Part shown: positions 1-13,000 of the stretch, piece by piece
How the letters are laid out: each line of letters begins with the position of its first letter
Numbering within the stretch: position 1 is the first letter of the stretch
NCBI GenBank assembly: GCA_028829895.1
Contig: CM054178.1
Coordinates: forward strand, 22,104,006 to 22,168,005
Origin: Sinotaia quadrata
Taxonomy: Eukaryota; Mollusca; Gastropoda; Architaenioglossa; Viviparidae
Length of the DNA stretch: 64,000 nt
Reading direction: 5' to 3'
Program-made: the position numbers and the translations under genes
The notes under the pieces: model-generated
Told to the model about the DNA's origin: nothing
Database searches by the model: none
The model's input: only the letters and a program-made list of their open reading frames with translations

Positions 1-377
1 ATTTAATTGCTTATTTATTTTTGTAGCCGTGCAATATAACTGGTATATGCTTTTACTATAAATGTGTATGTGTCTGTCTAGTTTTGGAAAAGTGATGAAT
101 TATATATAATACCTGAATGAAAATGACACACATAGTAATTTATTGTGTTTGTAAATTAAATATGTCGGCCTACTAGTGTTCAGATTAATTATTTTTAAAC
201 CAACAGAAAATCTTTATATTTTTGCTGAGAAAAAGCATTTAATCACTTACATTTTAATGCTTCAGGCTGTACATCATTACAGTTCTAATTCTCCACAAAT
301 TTTTGTTTGACATGCAAATTGCAAGAATAGTCCTCATTGAAGTTTTTGAACATACTCTGCTGGTTTATTATTTTCAG

Positions 378-1292
378 GGAAGGAATATGGAAAAGGTGAC
401 AGCCGATATGTAAGGTGAGATTTCAGCTATTTGTACTACTGACCATAGAATATCATGAATTTTTAATAAGTTTAAGTTTGTCTATGTTGTTACTTTACTC
501 AGTGACTTTTTCTTGTTTGTTTTCATATTTTCAGTCATCCACTGATTTTTTTGTAACCAGATCTTTACATTTTAATAATATTCACACAGTTGATACTAAT
601 GTTTCTAAATGAATACATTAAAAATTATATATATATATATGGTTTTACTACATACTAAATCCGATAATAGTTTCTGAGACCTATAACATCTTCTAAGTTC
701 TTCCACATCTAATTTCTTTATTAATAGCATTTGCAAATTATAAGTGATTGAAATATGAATGGTATTTAATAAATTTTAAAAAGATTTGTAAGCAGTGTTG
801 TTGCATACAAAAATAGAATGCACCAAATAATTTACATGTTGCTATTTTCATCGAGTAAATTAATATTGTTTAAAAAAATATAATAAAATGTTCATTTTAA
901 AAATTGATGTTTTTCCATTATTTGTGCACTGTAGCTCAGACACATTCACTGTTTGTATGGAACGCATCACAGCTATAGTAGACGGTCCATTGGCGTTTCT
1001 GGCAGCTGCAGCATTTGTGCACCACAGTCCATACCGCTACGTTTTGCAACTGATTTTGTCTCTTTTCCAATTGTATGGTGACACCCTGTACTACTTGACT
1101 GAGATTTTTGAAGGCTTCAGACATGGAGAATATCTCCACCCAGTTTATTTCTGGTTTTACTTTGTGTTCCTCAACAGCCTGTGGATTGTAATTCCACTGA
1201 GCTTAGTTATAGATTCGAGTATTAACCTTGCTCATTGTCAGTCAAAGATCGATGCAAATATATCTGCATCCCAGACTAAGAAAAAGCACTAG
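378..1292 (+). CDS. EBP: EBP, sterol delta8-delta7 isomerase (3' end, partial)
   Basis: Emopamil-binding protein is an ER membrane enzyme that moves the sterol C8-C9 double bond to C7-C8 in late sterol synthesis. Two coding exons are seen: 378-414 (acceptor ttttcag, donor gtgaga) and 935-1292 (acceptor cactgtag, stop TAG). They join in phase to give KEYGKGDSRYVSSDTFTVCM and the rest of the C-terminal half. In the second exon the CMERIT segment keeps the Glu and Thr that correspond to the EBP active site, and VFLNSLW keeps the conserved Asn and Trp. Two to three hydrophobic helices and a lysine-rich tail (TKKKH, an ER-retention-like end) follow. The first codon of exon 378 completes a split Trp, so earlier exons lie left of the window. 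The identification is strong; the N-terminal half cannot be judged. Confidence 0.93.
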
Positions 1293-1960
1293 TTGTCGTT
1301 TGATGCTATTTGGTTAAGATTATTCATGTAAAACATTGCATTTGACGAATTTTAGCTTATTTAGTTTCTTTCTTGGTTATTTATATATTTTTGTTTTTGT
1401 CTTTATAGTGATATGTAAAGATGTTTTCTTTGTGCATCATCATGAACATAGCCTTAGCAGATATTAATGATAAATGGATGTTGAATATCATTGAGTAGTG
1501 CATGGAGATAGAAAGTATTGTTTCTCCTTTTTTGTTGTCTCCATATGCGGAACATTTGTTACTTCTTGAGTGCAATTTGCAACATCTTCAAATTCCAGTA
1601 TTTAGACAAAACAGTTTGTCAATAATATATGTGAATTCTATTGATATTAAAATCAGTATGGTACTACAGACACTGTGGATATTATTTAATGTGATTAATT
1701 CAGAGTTCTGTATGAAGGCAGAATAAACTTGCCTTTTCCTGATTGCAATTTACTTACTAATTATAATAAACAGTGCCCCAAAATAATTTTATGTGTACCT
1801 TAGCAGTATTATTGTAAGCATGAAGAATGCTATATTATTTGCAGATTTTAATTAAAATTCTTAACATTTCAGATTTGTTTTTTCTTGTTTACCAGGATTA
1901 TGTAATAGAAAATGCTCTCAGTTAAAGAGTGTTTAGTTTAAGACTCTTCATTATATTTAT
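1293..1960 (+). other. EBP 3'UTR and downstream flank
   Basis: AT-rich sequence after the EBP stop with no coding signal. AATAAA-type candidates lie near 1723 and 1765, so the transcript probably ends around 1740-1790. The polyadenylation site is inferred, not seen. Confidence 0.45.
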
Positions 1961-2575
1961 TCATTATTTTCCTACCGAGCCCTTCATTTGAAAACTATAC
2001 ACTAGTCATTATTCTCACACTGAGCCCACCATTTAATCACTGTTGTCACTATTTTCCTATTGAGCCCCTCATTTGAACCTTTGAACACAGTACAATAGTC
2101 ACTATTAAAATACTGAGCCCCTCATTTGAAAGCTATACACTGTTCTCAAACTAAACCCCTTAATTTGAACACTATACACTATTCTAAAACTGAGCCCTTC
2201 ATACGCTTCATTTGAACACTATACATTATTCTAAAACCGAGCCTAGTCAGTAATCTCATACTAGGTCTTTCATGTGATCAATGAACAATGTTGTTACTGT
2301 TCTCTTACTGAGCCCATCAAACTGTACACTAGTCACTATTCTCCTACTGAGCCCCTCATTTGAAAACACTTGTCACTATTCTCATACCGAGTCCTTCATG
2401 TGAACAATTTTACACTGTACACTAGTCACTTTTCTCATACTGAGTCCATCATGTGATCAATGAACAGTGTTGTTACTCTCATACTGAGCCCATCATTTGA
2501 ACTAGTTACTATTCTCCTGAATACTATTACTATTCTACTGAGACCATCATATAATCACTATACACTGGAGTTACA
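1960..2575. repeat. Degenerate minisatellite, TGAGCCCCTCATTTGAA motif
   Basis: An imperfect tandem array built on a core reading tactgagcccctcatttgaa, followed by variants of cactatacactagtcactat. The core recurs at least ten times with uneven spacing of about 45-60 bp and many indels. It lies between the convergent EBP and NitFhit genes. No coding potential is seen. Confidence 0.8.
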
Positions 2576-5500
2576 TATGAGTCAAACTCTTTGCCAACTG
2601 AAGACTTACTTAAAATAAAGTCATGGTTGTGGCCACCACAGCAAGTTAAGGGAATGATTGCTAAGATGATCTTGTAATAGCATTTCTTATTCCATACTTT
2701 TTTCCAGAATTCCAGACTTGCGCAGGAACCCTGTATTCATTATCATGGAAAATATGTATTTTTAAAACCAGCTATTTCTAAAGTTTTCTATAAATATAAT
2801 TAAAGTTTGCAACTTCTGTACATTTTCACAGTAAACCATTAGTGATTTTTCAAAAGCACTGCACCATACACTTGTGATGTGCATCATGTTTATGCTGGAA
2901 GTTTTGTTGTACAGTACAATTTCAGCTAAAATTACAATTCAAAATGAATTCATATTTAAATGCATAAGTACTCCTTCACTTCTATATGGAGCAATGCACA
3001 TTTGACAAACACAACTGTTATTAAATAAAGACAAACAATATTACTTTGTGTGTGAAAGAGATCACAAAATTAGAATTTATTTTCCATTTTGAATACTTCA
3101 AAGGCAGCAAGATAACTGGCTTAAAATCAATATACCATATTTCCCCATTCTCTCTCAACAAAAGAAACAAAAGATTAAGTTTCTGTTGGTAAAATTTATA
3201 CAAAATATACATAATCATAATGTGTAGGTAACGAATAATAAACATGATAATAAGGAATTAATGTAAAATCTGCCAAAGTCTTTAAAACTATCACAAAATT
3301 ACAGATTAAAGTCGACCTTACAGTGACATAATTATTTCAAAATTAAATTGCATATCACTAGTTCTAAAAACAATGAGTGGCCATTATCAATTACACAACA
3401 TATTAGTGGACTCCTACTTTATAATACCGATCTATTCCAGAGACACCATCATAATGTGGAATATATTGTAATACTAAATTATTTTTGTTTACATTTGCAA
3501 AGTGCACATATAGAGTGAACTTTTAAAAAAAATTATTTTGGAGAGTCCATTGTAAAGGTAAGTGATTTGATCATATACTGAACCAATCATAAATCAAATA
3601 CAATAATACTGATTAATAAAGATGGAAAAAAAATGGCAACATGCAGCTGAGTGATGTCAGTACAGTGAAAAAAATTGAAAATTAATTAGGCCACAAATCA
3701 GAATTAAGCTGAGCACAAATTACAACAACAAAAATAATCACTACCATACATACTATCACTAAATGCTAAGTTACCTCTCTCTCTCTCCACATCCCCAGTC
3801 TCAGCAAAGGTAAAAAACTGGACCAACCTAGTAAAATTTGTATTTACAAGATTTAATAGGTAGGTATTCTATGGAGGGTTGAGCCTATATAGCATTTATA
3901 CAATTGCAATAAGCAATTAATTGAAAAAATCACTCTATTACACAATTCATGTTTTATACCTATAAAAGTAAGTTTGGGGAAGCAATGCAGCAGTTTTGAA
4001 ACAATGGCCTGTAGCCTAATCATTTATGCTTAGCCTTCATTATGTAAAGTTGCTGACAAAACTTTGCCAGTGATCAGTTTAACTCCTTTAGGCTAAGATT
4101 GATCAAACACATGTGTACTTAAGCTAAATGAGTTGTTTCAGGACTTTTGATCATCGCATGAAATAAGTGAATATGTTATCTTAATTTTACTATGCAGACT
4201 GATTTTTAAAAAATATATTGTAATCATTAGCAAAAGTGGCAATAATACCTTTCATTGTTCCATCAAAATTAGGAAAAGGATATGTTGATTTTTTCCAATA
4301 ATTATTAACAATCTCAACTCACTGTTTGCAAAGAATCCTATAGGAAGACGTGCAAGTTCAACATCAATTACCTGATTGTTCAGCCTAATTCTAATTTTAT
4401 TTTTACAGACTACAAATAACAATTGCCTAGGTAAGAAATTTGGCTTTTGGAAAGAGATTTGCATGTAAAGTAAAGGGAAGCTGATTTTTTTAAAGACAAT
4501 CAAACAATGAACTTTTAAAAAAAAGAAGAGTACATTTTAGCAATGTTATTACTGCAAATATATCTTTTCAGTAAATATAAGTGGATGTTCTCTGAACACC
4601 TATGAAACTTTTTAATACATGTTATGGAACGTGATCTTGTTTTAGAACATTTATACCATCTTTTATTTTCTTTAAATAGCTAGTGTTTCTCCTCAAAGCC
4701 TTAGAAATAACACTTTAACAAGTAAAATAAAACAATAACAAAACCAGTTAAGTGCCAAAGATATTCAAAAATTAATAAAATGACTAGTTAGCAAACAAAT
4801 GTTACACCCATATTATCTATACTGTAAATCTAGAATATTTTAAATTTTTGTATCATGATTGGCAAAATTAATTTTCTTAGTTAATTTTCTAAGTATTTTA
4901 TAAAAAAAATATAAAAAGCACCTGGATAAAATCACAACCAATTGCATAAATAAGTAAAATCTTATCAAATATATTACAAAATCTTTTCTTCAATTTGTTT
5001 AATATCTGATATTCCACCCGAATAAATAAGTATAACATTACCAAATAGATTACAAAGTCTTTTCATTGGTCTGATAACTCGTAAATGACCTGCATAAATA
5101 AGTAAAACTTTACCCAAAATAAATTTCACCAATCTGATAATATTATGAACAGAAACTGATACGTCAGATTCCTCACAAGCATTGCTTTATGGTGAGATGG
5201 ATATGATTACTGGGATATGTTTACATAAAAGAATCCAAATTAAAAAATATTACCCTTGAACCCAGATTAAGACTGCTTTTATATTGAAACTGGTTATGTT
5301 TCTTTAAAAAACCACAAATTTGAATTGTTAAAATAATCATTAATCCAGATTTATAGAAATAAGTGAAGAAATATTTTGCACTTTATTTTGTTTTATATTC
5401 AAGATTTGAGATAAAAGAGATTAATATAAAAAATTTGGAATGCTTTATTAGATAAATTAACAGAAAAGAGAAATAACCATTAATATTGACTGCATAATAA

Positions 5501-7035
5501 TGCTGATTTGCTGCATTTAAAGGTATGTTTTAATTCTTTTATTTCAAAACCTTGCAATTTACTTACATAGTTTTTTTTTAGGATTTGCTACATCTCTTGC
5601 TGATAATGAATACAATAGCATTCACATTATGACTTGTTTTGAAACTCAATACTTTTCTAATGACAGTTAATGTTTTGTAATGCTTTATATCTTCAAATAT
5701 CAAAAGGCCATGGGAAAGAAATGAAGCATTCAATTGCCAATTAACAGAAGTGTTCATTGCTATGTTGTTTTTAATTTTTTCTGTCTAAAACAAGTTGGAG
5801 ACTTACAAAAGTGTAAAATTAACTCCTCTGTGATGCAAAGTAAACTGCACCTGCTATTGGGGTCAAATCAATCAATGACTGTAAGTTAAAATCAGATCTG
5901 CTTAAAAGTGGAACTGATATAAATATAGAGAAGCCACATGATTTATTGGACACTGCTTACCTTTGATGCATGAGTGATTTTCATGTGTGCATATTGACAG
6001 CTTTGCTGGGATACCAGAGGCAAGTGTCTGTCAAACCTAAAAATCTTAGCTTCACTAACACTTCTCTTTATATTTCCTTTGTGACACTGGCAATGTAAAA
6101 ATAAATTTTCACATTATATTTTTAATAATTAATATTTGCAGCAAAATTCCACATAAAGTGATGGGAGCTAAATCTCCAGTGAAAATACTTTTACTGGCAG
6201 AAATTTAACATATAATTATGTTAATATCTTATTTAATTAAATATCTAATTTCTTATATCAATTTTTTAGTTAATTTATTTTTCATTCTTTAAAATTAGAA
6301 TAGCTGATGATCTAGTGGACAGCTTAAAAACATATTTTATTGAATTCTAATCATTGCAGAGAAAAACATTCACTGAAAAATACTTATCTCATGGTGGCTG
6401 TTTATCATATGCATAATTATGTAGCTACATTAATTCAATAATTGTCTTTCTTAATTTGGAACTGAGATTTGTAGGTAAGTTAATCAAAATTCATTATTTT
6501 AAGTAAAATAAAACTTATAATATCACACATAATTTATCGGTGTTATTATAGGTTTTCATTCCTTGGCAATCCATATTTTATTCCCAGTTTTTAAAAAGTT
6601 AGAATTATAAAAAAGGTAGTTGATATAATTTTACATCTAAAATAATGTACTGTTATGAGCTAAAGTAAATCACATTTTAATGAAATGAAAACAAATTTCT
6701 CTTCCTCAAACATTCCTAAAAGTGGCTCTTTGTACAAGCAGCAAGGGATTTATATTTCATATCTAATGGTACATTTGCTGCCAATAGAAGGTGGCTTTAT
6801 GAACAAGTAAGAAGGGTATATATTTGTTACTCATCTAATGAAATCAGATAGCTCTATGTAAACAAAAAAAAAACAACAAGCGCTTTAATCTATTTTCAAA
6901 TCTAACAGTCGATTTGCTGTTTTCTTAAAATGCCTCTGTTGGGATACAAAAGAATGTTTGAATTATCATTTTAAAGAGACATATAACTAACATACATTCC
7001 TTAAGACAGTTGTTTCTGAATACAATTTTCCCCTG
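2576..7035. other. Intergenic AT-rich DNA between EBP and NitFhit
   Basis: No exon with a plausible splice frame or recognisable protein was found on either strand. The stretch holds scattered short A/T runs and degenerate short duplications, for example near 6720-6860. The part nearest 7035 must include the NitFhit 3'UTR, but its end could not be placed. Confidence 0.5.
4940..5145. repeat. Degenerate tandem repeat, three copies of about 85 bp
   Basis: The phrase 'ataaataagtaaaa...ttaccaaat..attacaaa.tctttt' returns three times with drift (starting near 4947, 5022 and 5093). It is AT-rich and non-coding. Confidence 0.5.
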
Positions 7036-10000
7036 CTATTGAGTAAAAGCATTTCTCATCATTTCTGCTTCCTCTGCCATTTCCTTATCTGTGCGAAGAC
7101 CAGGTGAATTTGTTGTCATATTTTTATCGTGTTTTTGCAGCTGTATAAAGACAAATAAACAAAAACGTTGACATTTTTTTAATTTTAAAAAGTAATTAAA
7201 TACTGTAATATATTGTAAATATTTCATTTATCTAATACAAAAATATATATATATATATACACACACACATTACATTTTGCTGTCATAATATTTGTTGACT
7301 GACCACAGGCTCTTGATATCTGATTTAAAAAGGCAGCAAATTCCTGGTAAGTGGACTGTGAGAAGCAAATGAAGGCTGACTGAATGATTTGTTCATCTTT
7401 CAGGATGCCGAAAGTGCATTTTTGTCTGATGATGTACAAACTTCTAGCAGATATGTAAACATTTATGCGAAGATCAAACAAGTACTTAGGGCTGGAACCA
7501 TACTTTTTTTCCCTCAACAGTGAAGCACAAAGAGAAGAGATCTTGTTATAAGACTCAGAACAGGTTGCCAACAAAGACTAGAAAAGTGACATTGTTGATT
7601 CTAGAACTCTAATAATAATACTTGTTGCAGCATTTTGAACCTTTTGAAATCTATTCACAACGCATAACAGAAGACCAAGGGAAAAAACTGATAAAAATCA
7701 AGCTCATCACTGTAAGAAACTTGCAATTAGTGCAGATTCATCTCAGCTCCAGATCTGTTGCTCTACCAACTTTAAAATGTGCGGTAGGGATAAAAAGCTG
7801 TCAAAATGCACAACTAGGTGGTGACTTTAATAAGAAGCTAATGGAGATAAAAATAAGCCTTTTTTCCCACCACCCATGACTTTTGGACATAAACGATAGA
7901 TTAAATTAAGTTTTGAAAAACCCCAAAACTTATTAATCACCGATATTGTGTACTAGATGTAACAAAACCAATCTATATTTCAAGGAAATAGTTTCTTTTT
8001 TTATTACCTCATAGTATATATCGTCATTTTGCTCAAAGTCAGAAGGCTTCCTGGGTAATATATGCGCATGAACATGCTGCAAAATAGAGTACATTCATTT
8101 AACTCACTTTATACATTTGCAATGGAAATATAATTGATTAATGATACATTGTTCAAGTGTAATAAAATATTCATCAGAATGTCTTGTGAATTTGTATTGG
8201 AAAATTTAAATAAGTAAATTGCTTGTACTAGGAAATCTGGACATGCCACTCATTAGTAATAAAACAATGATATAGCTTCTAAATTTGCCCTGGAATGAGT
8301 GTGTGCTTGCTCATCTGCATATACCTTACACAAAATTACACTTGTTATCATGACATAAACTTACAGACAAAAACATACCTTACACAAAATTACACTGGTT
8401 ATCATGATATAAACTTACAGACAAAAACATATACCTTACACAAAATTACACTTGTTATCATGACATAAACTTACAGACAAAAACAAATGTCTTACATAGT
8501 ATATGCACTTGTTATTATAACATAAACTTACAGACAAAAACATATATCTTACACAATCTATACACTTGTTATCATGACATAAACTTACAGACAAAAACAA
8601 ATGTCTTACACAATAATATTCTGTATCATCACACAGGCAAAATAAATGTTTTCTGAATAACATGTAACTCATCATAACATTCAGACAAAAACAAATATCT
8701 ACTTACACAATATGTATTTTTTTATATTAACAAATGTCTTCTTACACAACATGTTACATGAAAAGTCTATTTATATAATATTTAACTTCATGCGACAAAA
8801 CCCCAAATCTCTATCATAGAGTTATGAAGTAAAGTTCAAAATGCAAACCTACTTTAACTGTCTGGCCTGCATCAGAACCATCCTGTATTGCCACTGTGAG
8901 AGATGTAGCATGGAATGCACTCTGCACTATGTTAGACACCCTCTGCACCAGCGTAAAAAGATCAGAAACCTCTGCTGGGCTCAAGTCTGCTAATCGCTCT
9001 GCTGGACGTAGAGAGGCCACCAACATATCTTATGTAAGCTAAAGATAACTTCCTTAGTTGGCAATTTCTTTGGCATGTGCCATATGATTCCATTATGTGT
9101 TTTCAATAAATTCACAAGGGAAAAGTAATAGATCTTTTAATTATTTATCTCCAATATGTGTGATGTTCATTTTGATTAAAAAAATTTTACAAATTATCCA
9201 AGAATACCAAATTCCCTTGAATAACGGTTAGGTAATCAACATTTTTACTGATTTCAAACAGCTGTTGAATGACTTAATTATGTAGCTTATGTATAAATTA
9301 TTTTTTTAATTTAAAGGGTTAGTAGTTAAGAAAATCACTGTCTCCTTAGAGCTTGTCATGTCTGTACTTTTATATAGGGGTGGGGTACGCATCATCATCA
9401 CTCTTGATTCTTATGCAAATGTTTCAGAGTTTAAATCCAGATGCAATTTAAGAGCTCAAATCCAAGATCAATGCCTAATAACTTGAAAAATAAAATGCAA
9501 AATAATTAACTCTTAACTGTCCAGGACAATCTTGAGAAGAGTGAAGGGACATAAATAGCATTAAACATATTTTTAAGGAAATGTCATAACTGTACAACCT
9601 TGGTAATCCAAATGCCTCAAACTCTGTGTATTATATCAAAGCACCCAGTTCTCTCCAGTAAATTGTTAGCTATGATGTACAATGGATTTCTGTGTTTATT
9701 AGTCTTACATAATTTATTTAAACATGACTTTACAATCAGAGGCAGGCCATATCAACTCAAATACAAAACTGCATTTTAAAAAATTGCATTAAGTGAAAAT
9801 CCCTCTAAGAGGAAGGCTATATCAACTCAAACAAATGCCACAAAACTGCACAAAAATTGCATTATTAATGGAAAATCCCTTAACTCTAACACATTAATTA
9901 CTAAAACATTCTGAAGAACAATTAATTCAGATTATCAAGGTTGTACTATAATGAATTTATGTAAAACAATGATCTGCCTACTATTTGCAGTACTTTTATT

Positions 10001-13000
10001 TAATGATCTTGCAATCAAAAGACGGGATTCAAGACCCAACTCTAATCATAGACTCTTCAGTTTTTCTACAAGATAACTTCTCCACCTTGGAATTGCTGAT
10101 AATGAAATGCTTAGAGATCTTAATACGATAAAGAGTATTAATAAAATATATATAATTATTTTCTGCTCTTTGTGATAATAGTTTGTCTGGAATTAGGGCA
10201 CAGTCTTGTTTCAAATGATGTTTGTATACAAATTTTTAAAACTATTTCTGGACAAGCCAAGAGTTGACTATGTTTGTGGTTGCTAGTTACTAGTGCACTG
10301 TGAACTAGTTCGCGATTTCTTAGTTAAAGCCTTTGTCCATATGTAGTGGGATTTTAAGTATCTCTAAAGTCATACATCATTAGGTCTATGATATATCAAA
10401 CCAGTTCTTATATACTAATGAAAGGATACGGCCAGGAACAACTGGCTTAATGTTGACAAATGCATACGATAGTGGAGTCCGTGCAAATACAGAACTTGAC
10501 TTCAGCTGTACATGACCAAATTGATACTGCTCCTGTTTGTCTATTTCACCTGCAAAAATATTTCCAAAGACTGTTTCACTGAAAAGCAGTAGCTCCACAC
10601 ACTTCAGATTTCTAGTTTAATACCTATATAATATATATTATATAATTATCATAAAATAAGAAAAATATCGGTTTGACATAATTATATTATTGAATTCTGT
10701 TAATTTGTTTAACAGCCTTTGCTGTAGCATACTAAAGTGCACTTTAACTGAAACAATGAGATTAAATTAATATATAAATGTAGTTTTTATAGGAGACAAT
10801 TATTAGCTTTTACAAAAAGAAAAGAATTAAAATGCGAATGAATATAATATGAACACTACAAAACAAGAATTCTTGCCCTTGGACTTGATCAGAATGAGTC
10901 AATGTCCAAAAATGCAAATTCTGAGATTCAAATCTTTTGTAATAAGATTATTTTAAAAAATATTTATCGATATTTTAATTACTACATATACACTAATTAA
11001 AATAAGAACAATTTAAAAGAATAAATTAAATATTATAAAAATATTTTTTCCCCTTTTACAAGATATTTAAATTGAAATAATCAGTAGAATAACCATTTAA
11101 TTCTACTGAATGTATAATGTAGGTCTTTTATGCTCAAGGGAAGACACTCTGCCAAGCTTGCTTATTTAATATAATTATTCTTCATCTGTTCATTTACTTC
11201 TATTCTATTATTCCATTCTGGTTTTGAGCTGATTATAATATGGGTGTAAAAAACACTGACAAATTAAAGGGAATGGAATTAAATTTTCTTTTAAAACTGG
11301 CAATAAAGGGGTTAATGTTCAAATCACCTTGCTCTATCAGTGGTTATTAATAATAAAAAATTAGTGCTTCAAAGTTTATGTCACATAAACAGCAACCAGT
11401 TACACACAAGGATCACATTTCAAGGCAAAAACTTGGGAGTAGAGGTCGTAGCGACGATGAGCCCAAACAGGCATTTCTTCTCGTATTTTAATGCGATAAG
11501 AGAGGTCAATTTCAGCAACAGCCAAGTCTGTCCCTTCCCGGCACTGGGCTACAACACAGCCCCAAGGATCGACTATCTGCAAATAAAAAAATCTCAAACA
11601 AGAAATAAATTTTTAAAAAACTACGGTTGTTTCAAACAACTGCTATATTGTCAGCATTACAGATGGCCATTAATAATAAAAGCGAGCACAAACAACTATC
11701 AACAATAGTTCTAACATCATGATATGCATTAAGGCAATGAAACCTACCTTAAGAAATAAAATGAACATAAGATCTCTTTTAAAACATGCATGACACTCAC
11801 CATAGCATGCCCATAAGAGGTCCTTTTGTCATTATGTTTGCCAGTCTGTGCAGCCGCAACCACATAGCATTGGTTCTCGATTGCTCGTGCGCGCAACAGC
11901 ACTTCCCAGTGTGCCATTCCTGTTGTCTGAGTGAAGGCTGATGGGTAAGTTAATATATCTGCACCCTGCTGGGCCAACACGAGTGAGAGCTCAGGAAATC
12001 TAACATCGTAGCACCAGAAACAGTTAAGGGTAATATTTAGCCAACATTAAAAATTATCTCAACAGGAAAAGCAATATATATAATGCAGACATCATGATTT
12101 AAAAAGAACAAAAACAAAAATCTTCACCGCAATAAGAATTTGTTATTAGGAGAGTTTCCCTAGAAAGCTAATTATTCCCTATATACTTTATTTTATAAAA
12201 GACCATACACTTATCTGCTATTATTCAACTTTCAAAATTCTTAAACTGAGACAAAGTAACACTCATTTCTTTCTTTAACAGTTGCAATATTGTGATTCCT
12301 CCCTGCTATGGAAAAGCATACTTAAAATGCAGTTTTCATAATAAATTATTTTCATTTTTTAATAAAAAATGTCATTAGCTTATGTTAACTGAGAAAAAAA
12401 AATGGACTTAAAAATATTTTTGTATGTTTGCTATTGATTTATGATCTGAATGGAGAATGCTTATATAAAATTGAACCATTATTTCTATGTTCACTAATTT
12501 GATTATGTTGTACATTATACTTGTGAATTTTGATCGATGCTAAATTTCTTATGCTGTGTATGTTGTGTGTATCGGGCTAATAAATATTGTTGCAGGGTTT
12601 GTAACTTGAGAATGTGTGAGAGAGAAAGGCGTTTAGAGATGAAATATGCCTGAAATTTAGCACTGCTCTTAATTTGACTTTTGCAGAAAGGAGCATGCCT
12701 TTTGATGTTTTATAACCTTGTATAAGATAGAGACTGCAGTGACTACTGTACTCTACCAGATCATGTTGGTTTGTGTATCCATTATCTATCATCATAGAAC
12801 TTATCAGTAAACATGTTACTGTAAGTTGATCCCTGTGAATTTCGTTCGACAGCCAAAATGAACAGAAATTGAAGTTTAAGTTTGGTCTCAAGAATTCACA
12901 AAGATTTTTTTAACATTCCTCGTGGTGTGCTTGGGTAGCTCACACAAAGATTCTGAAACATTCCTCGTGATGTGCTTTGATAGTGCATATGAAGTTTTGG

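Noticed and set aside
415..612. 65-codon open frame after EBP exon 378-414
   Set aside because: Begins at the splice donor and is intronic; the EBP protein continues at 935.
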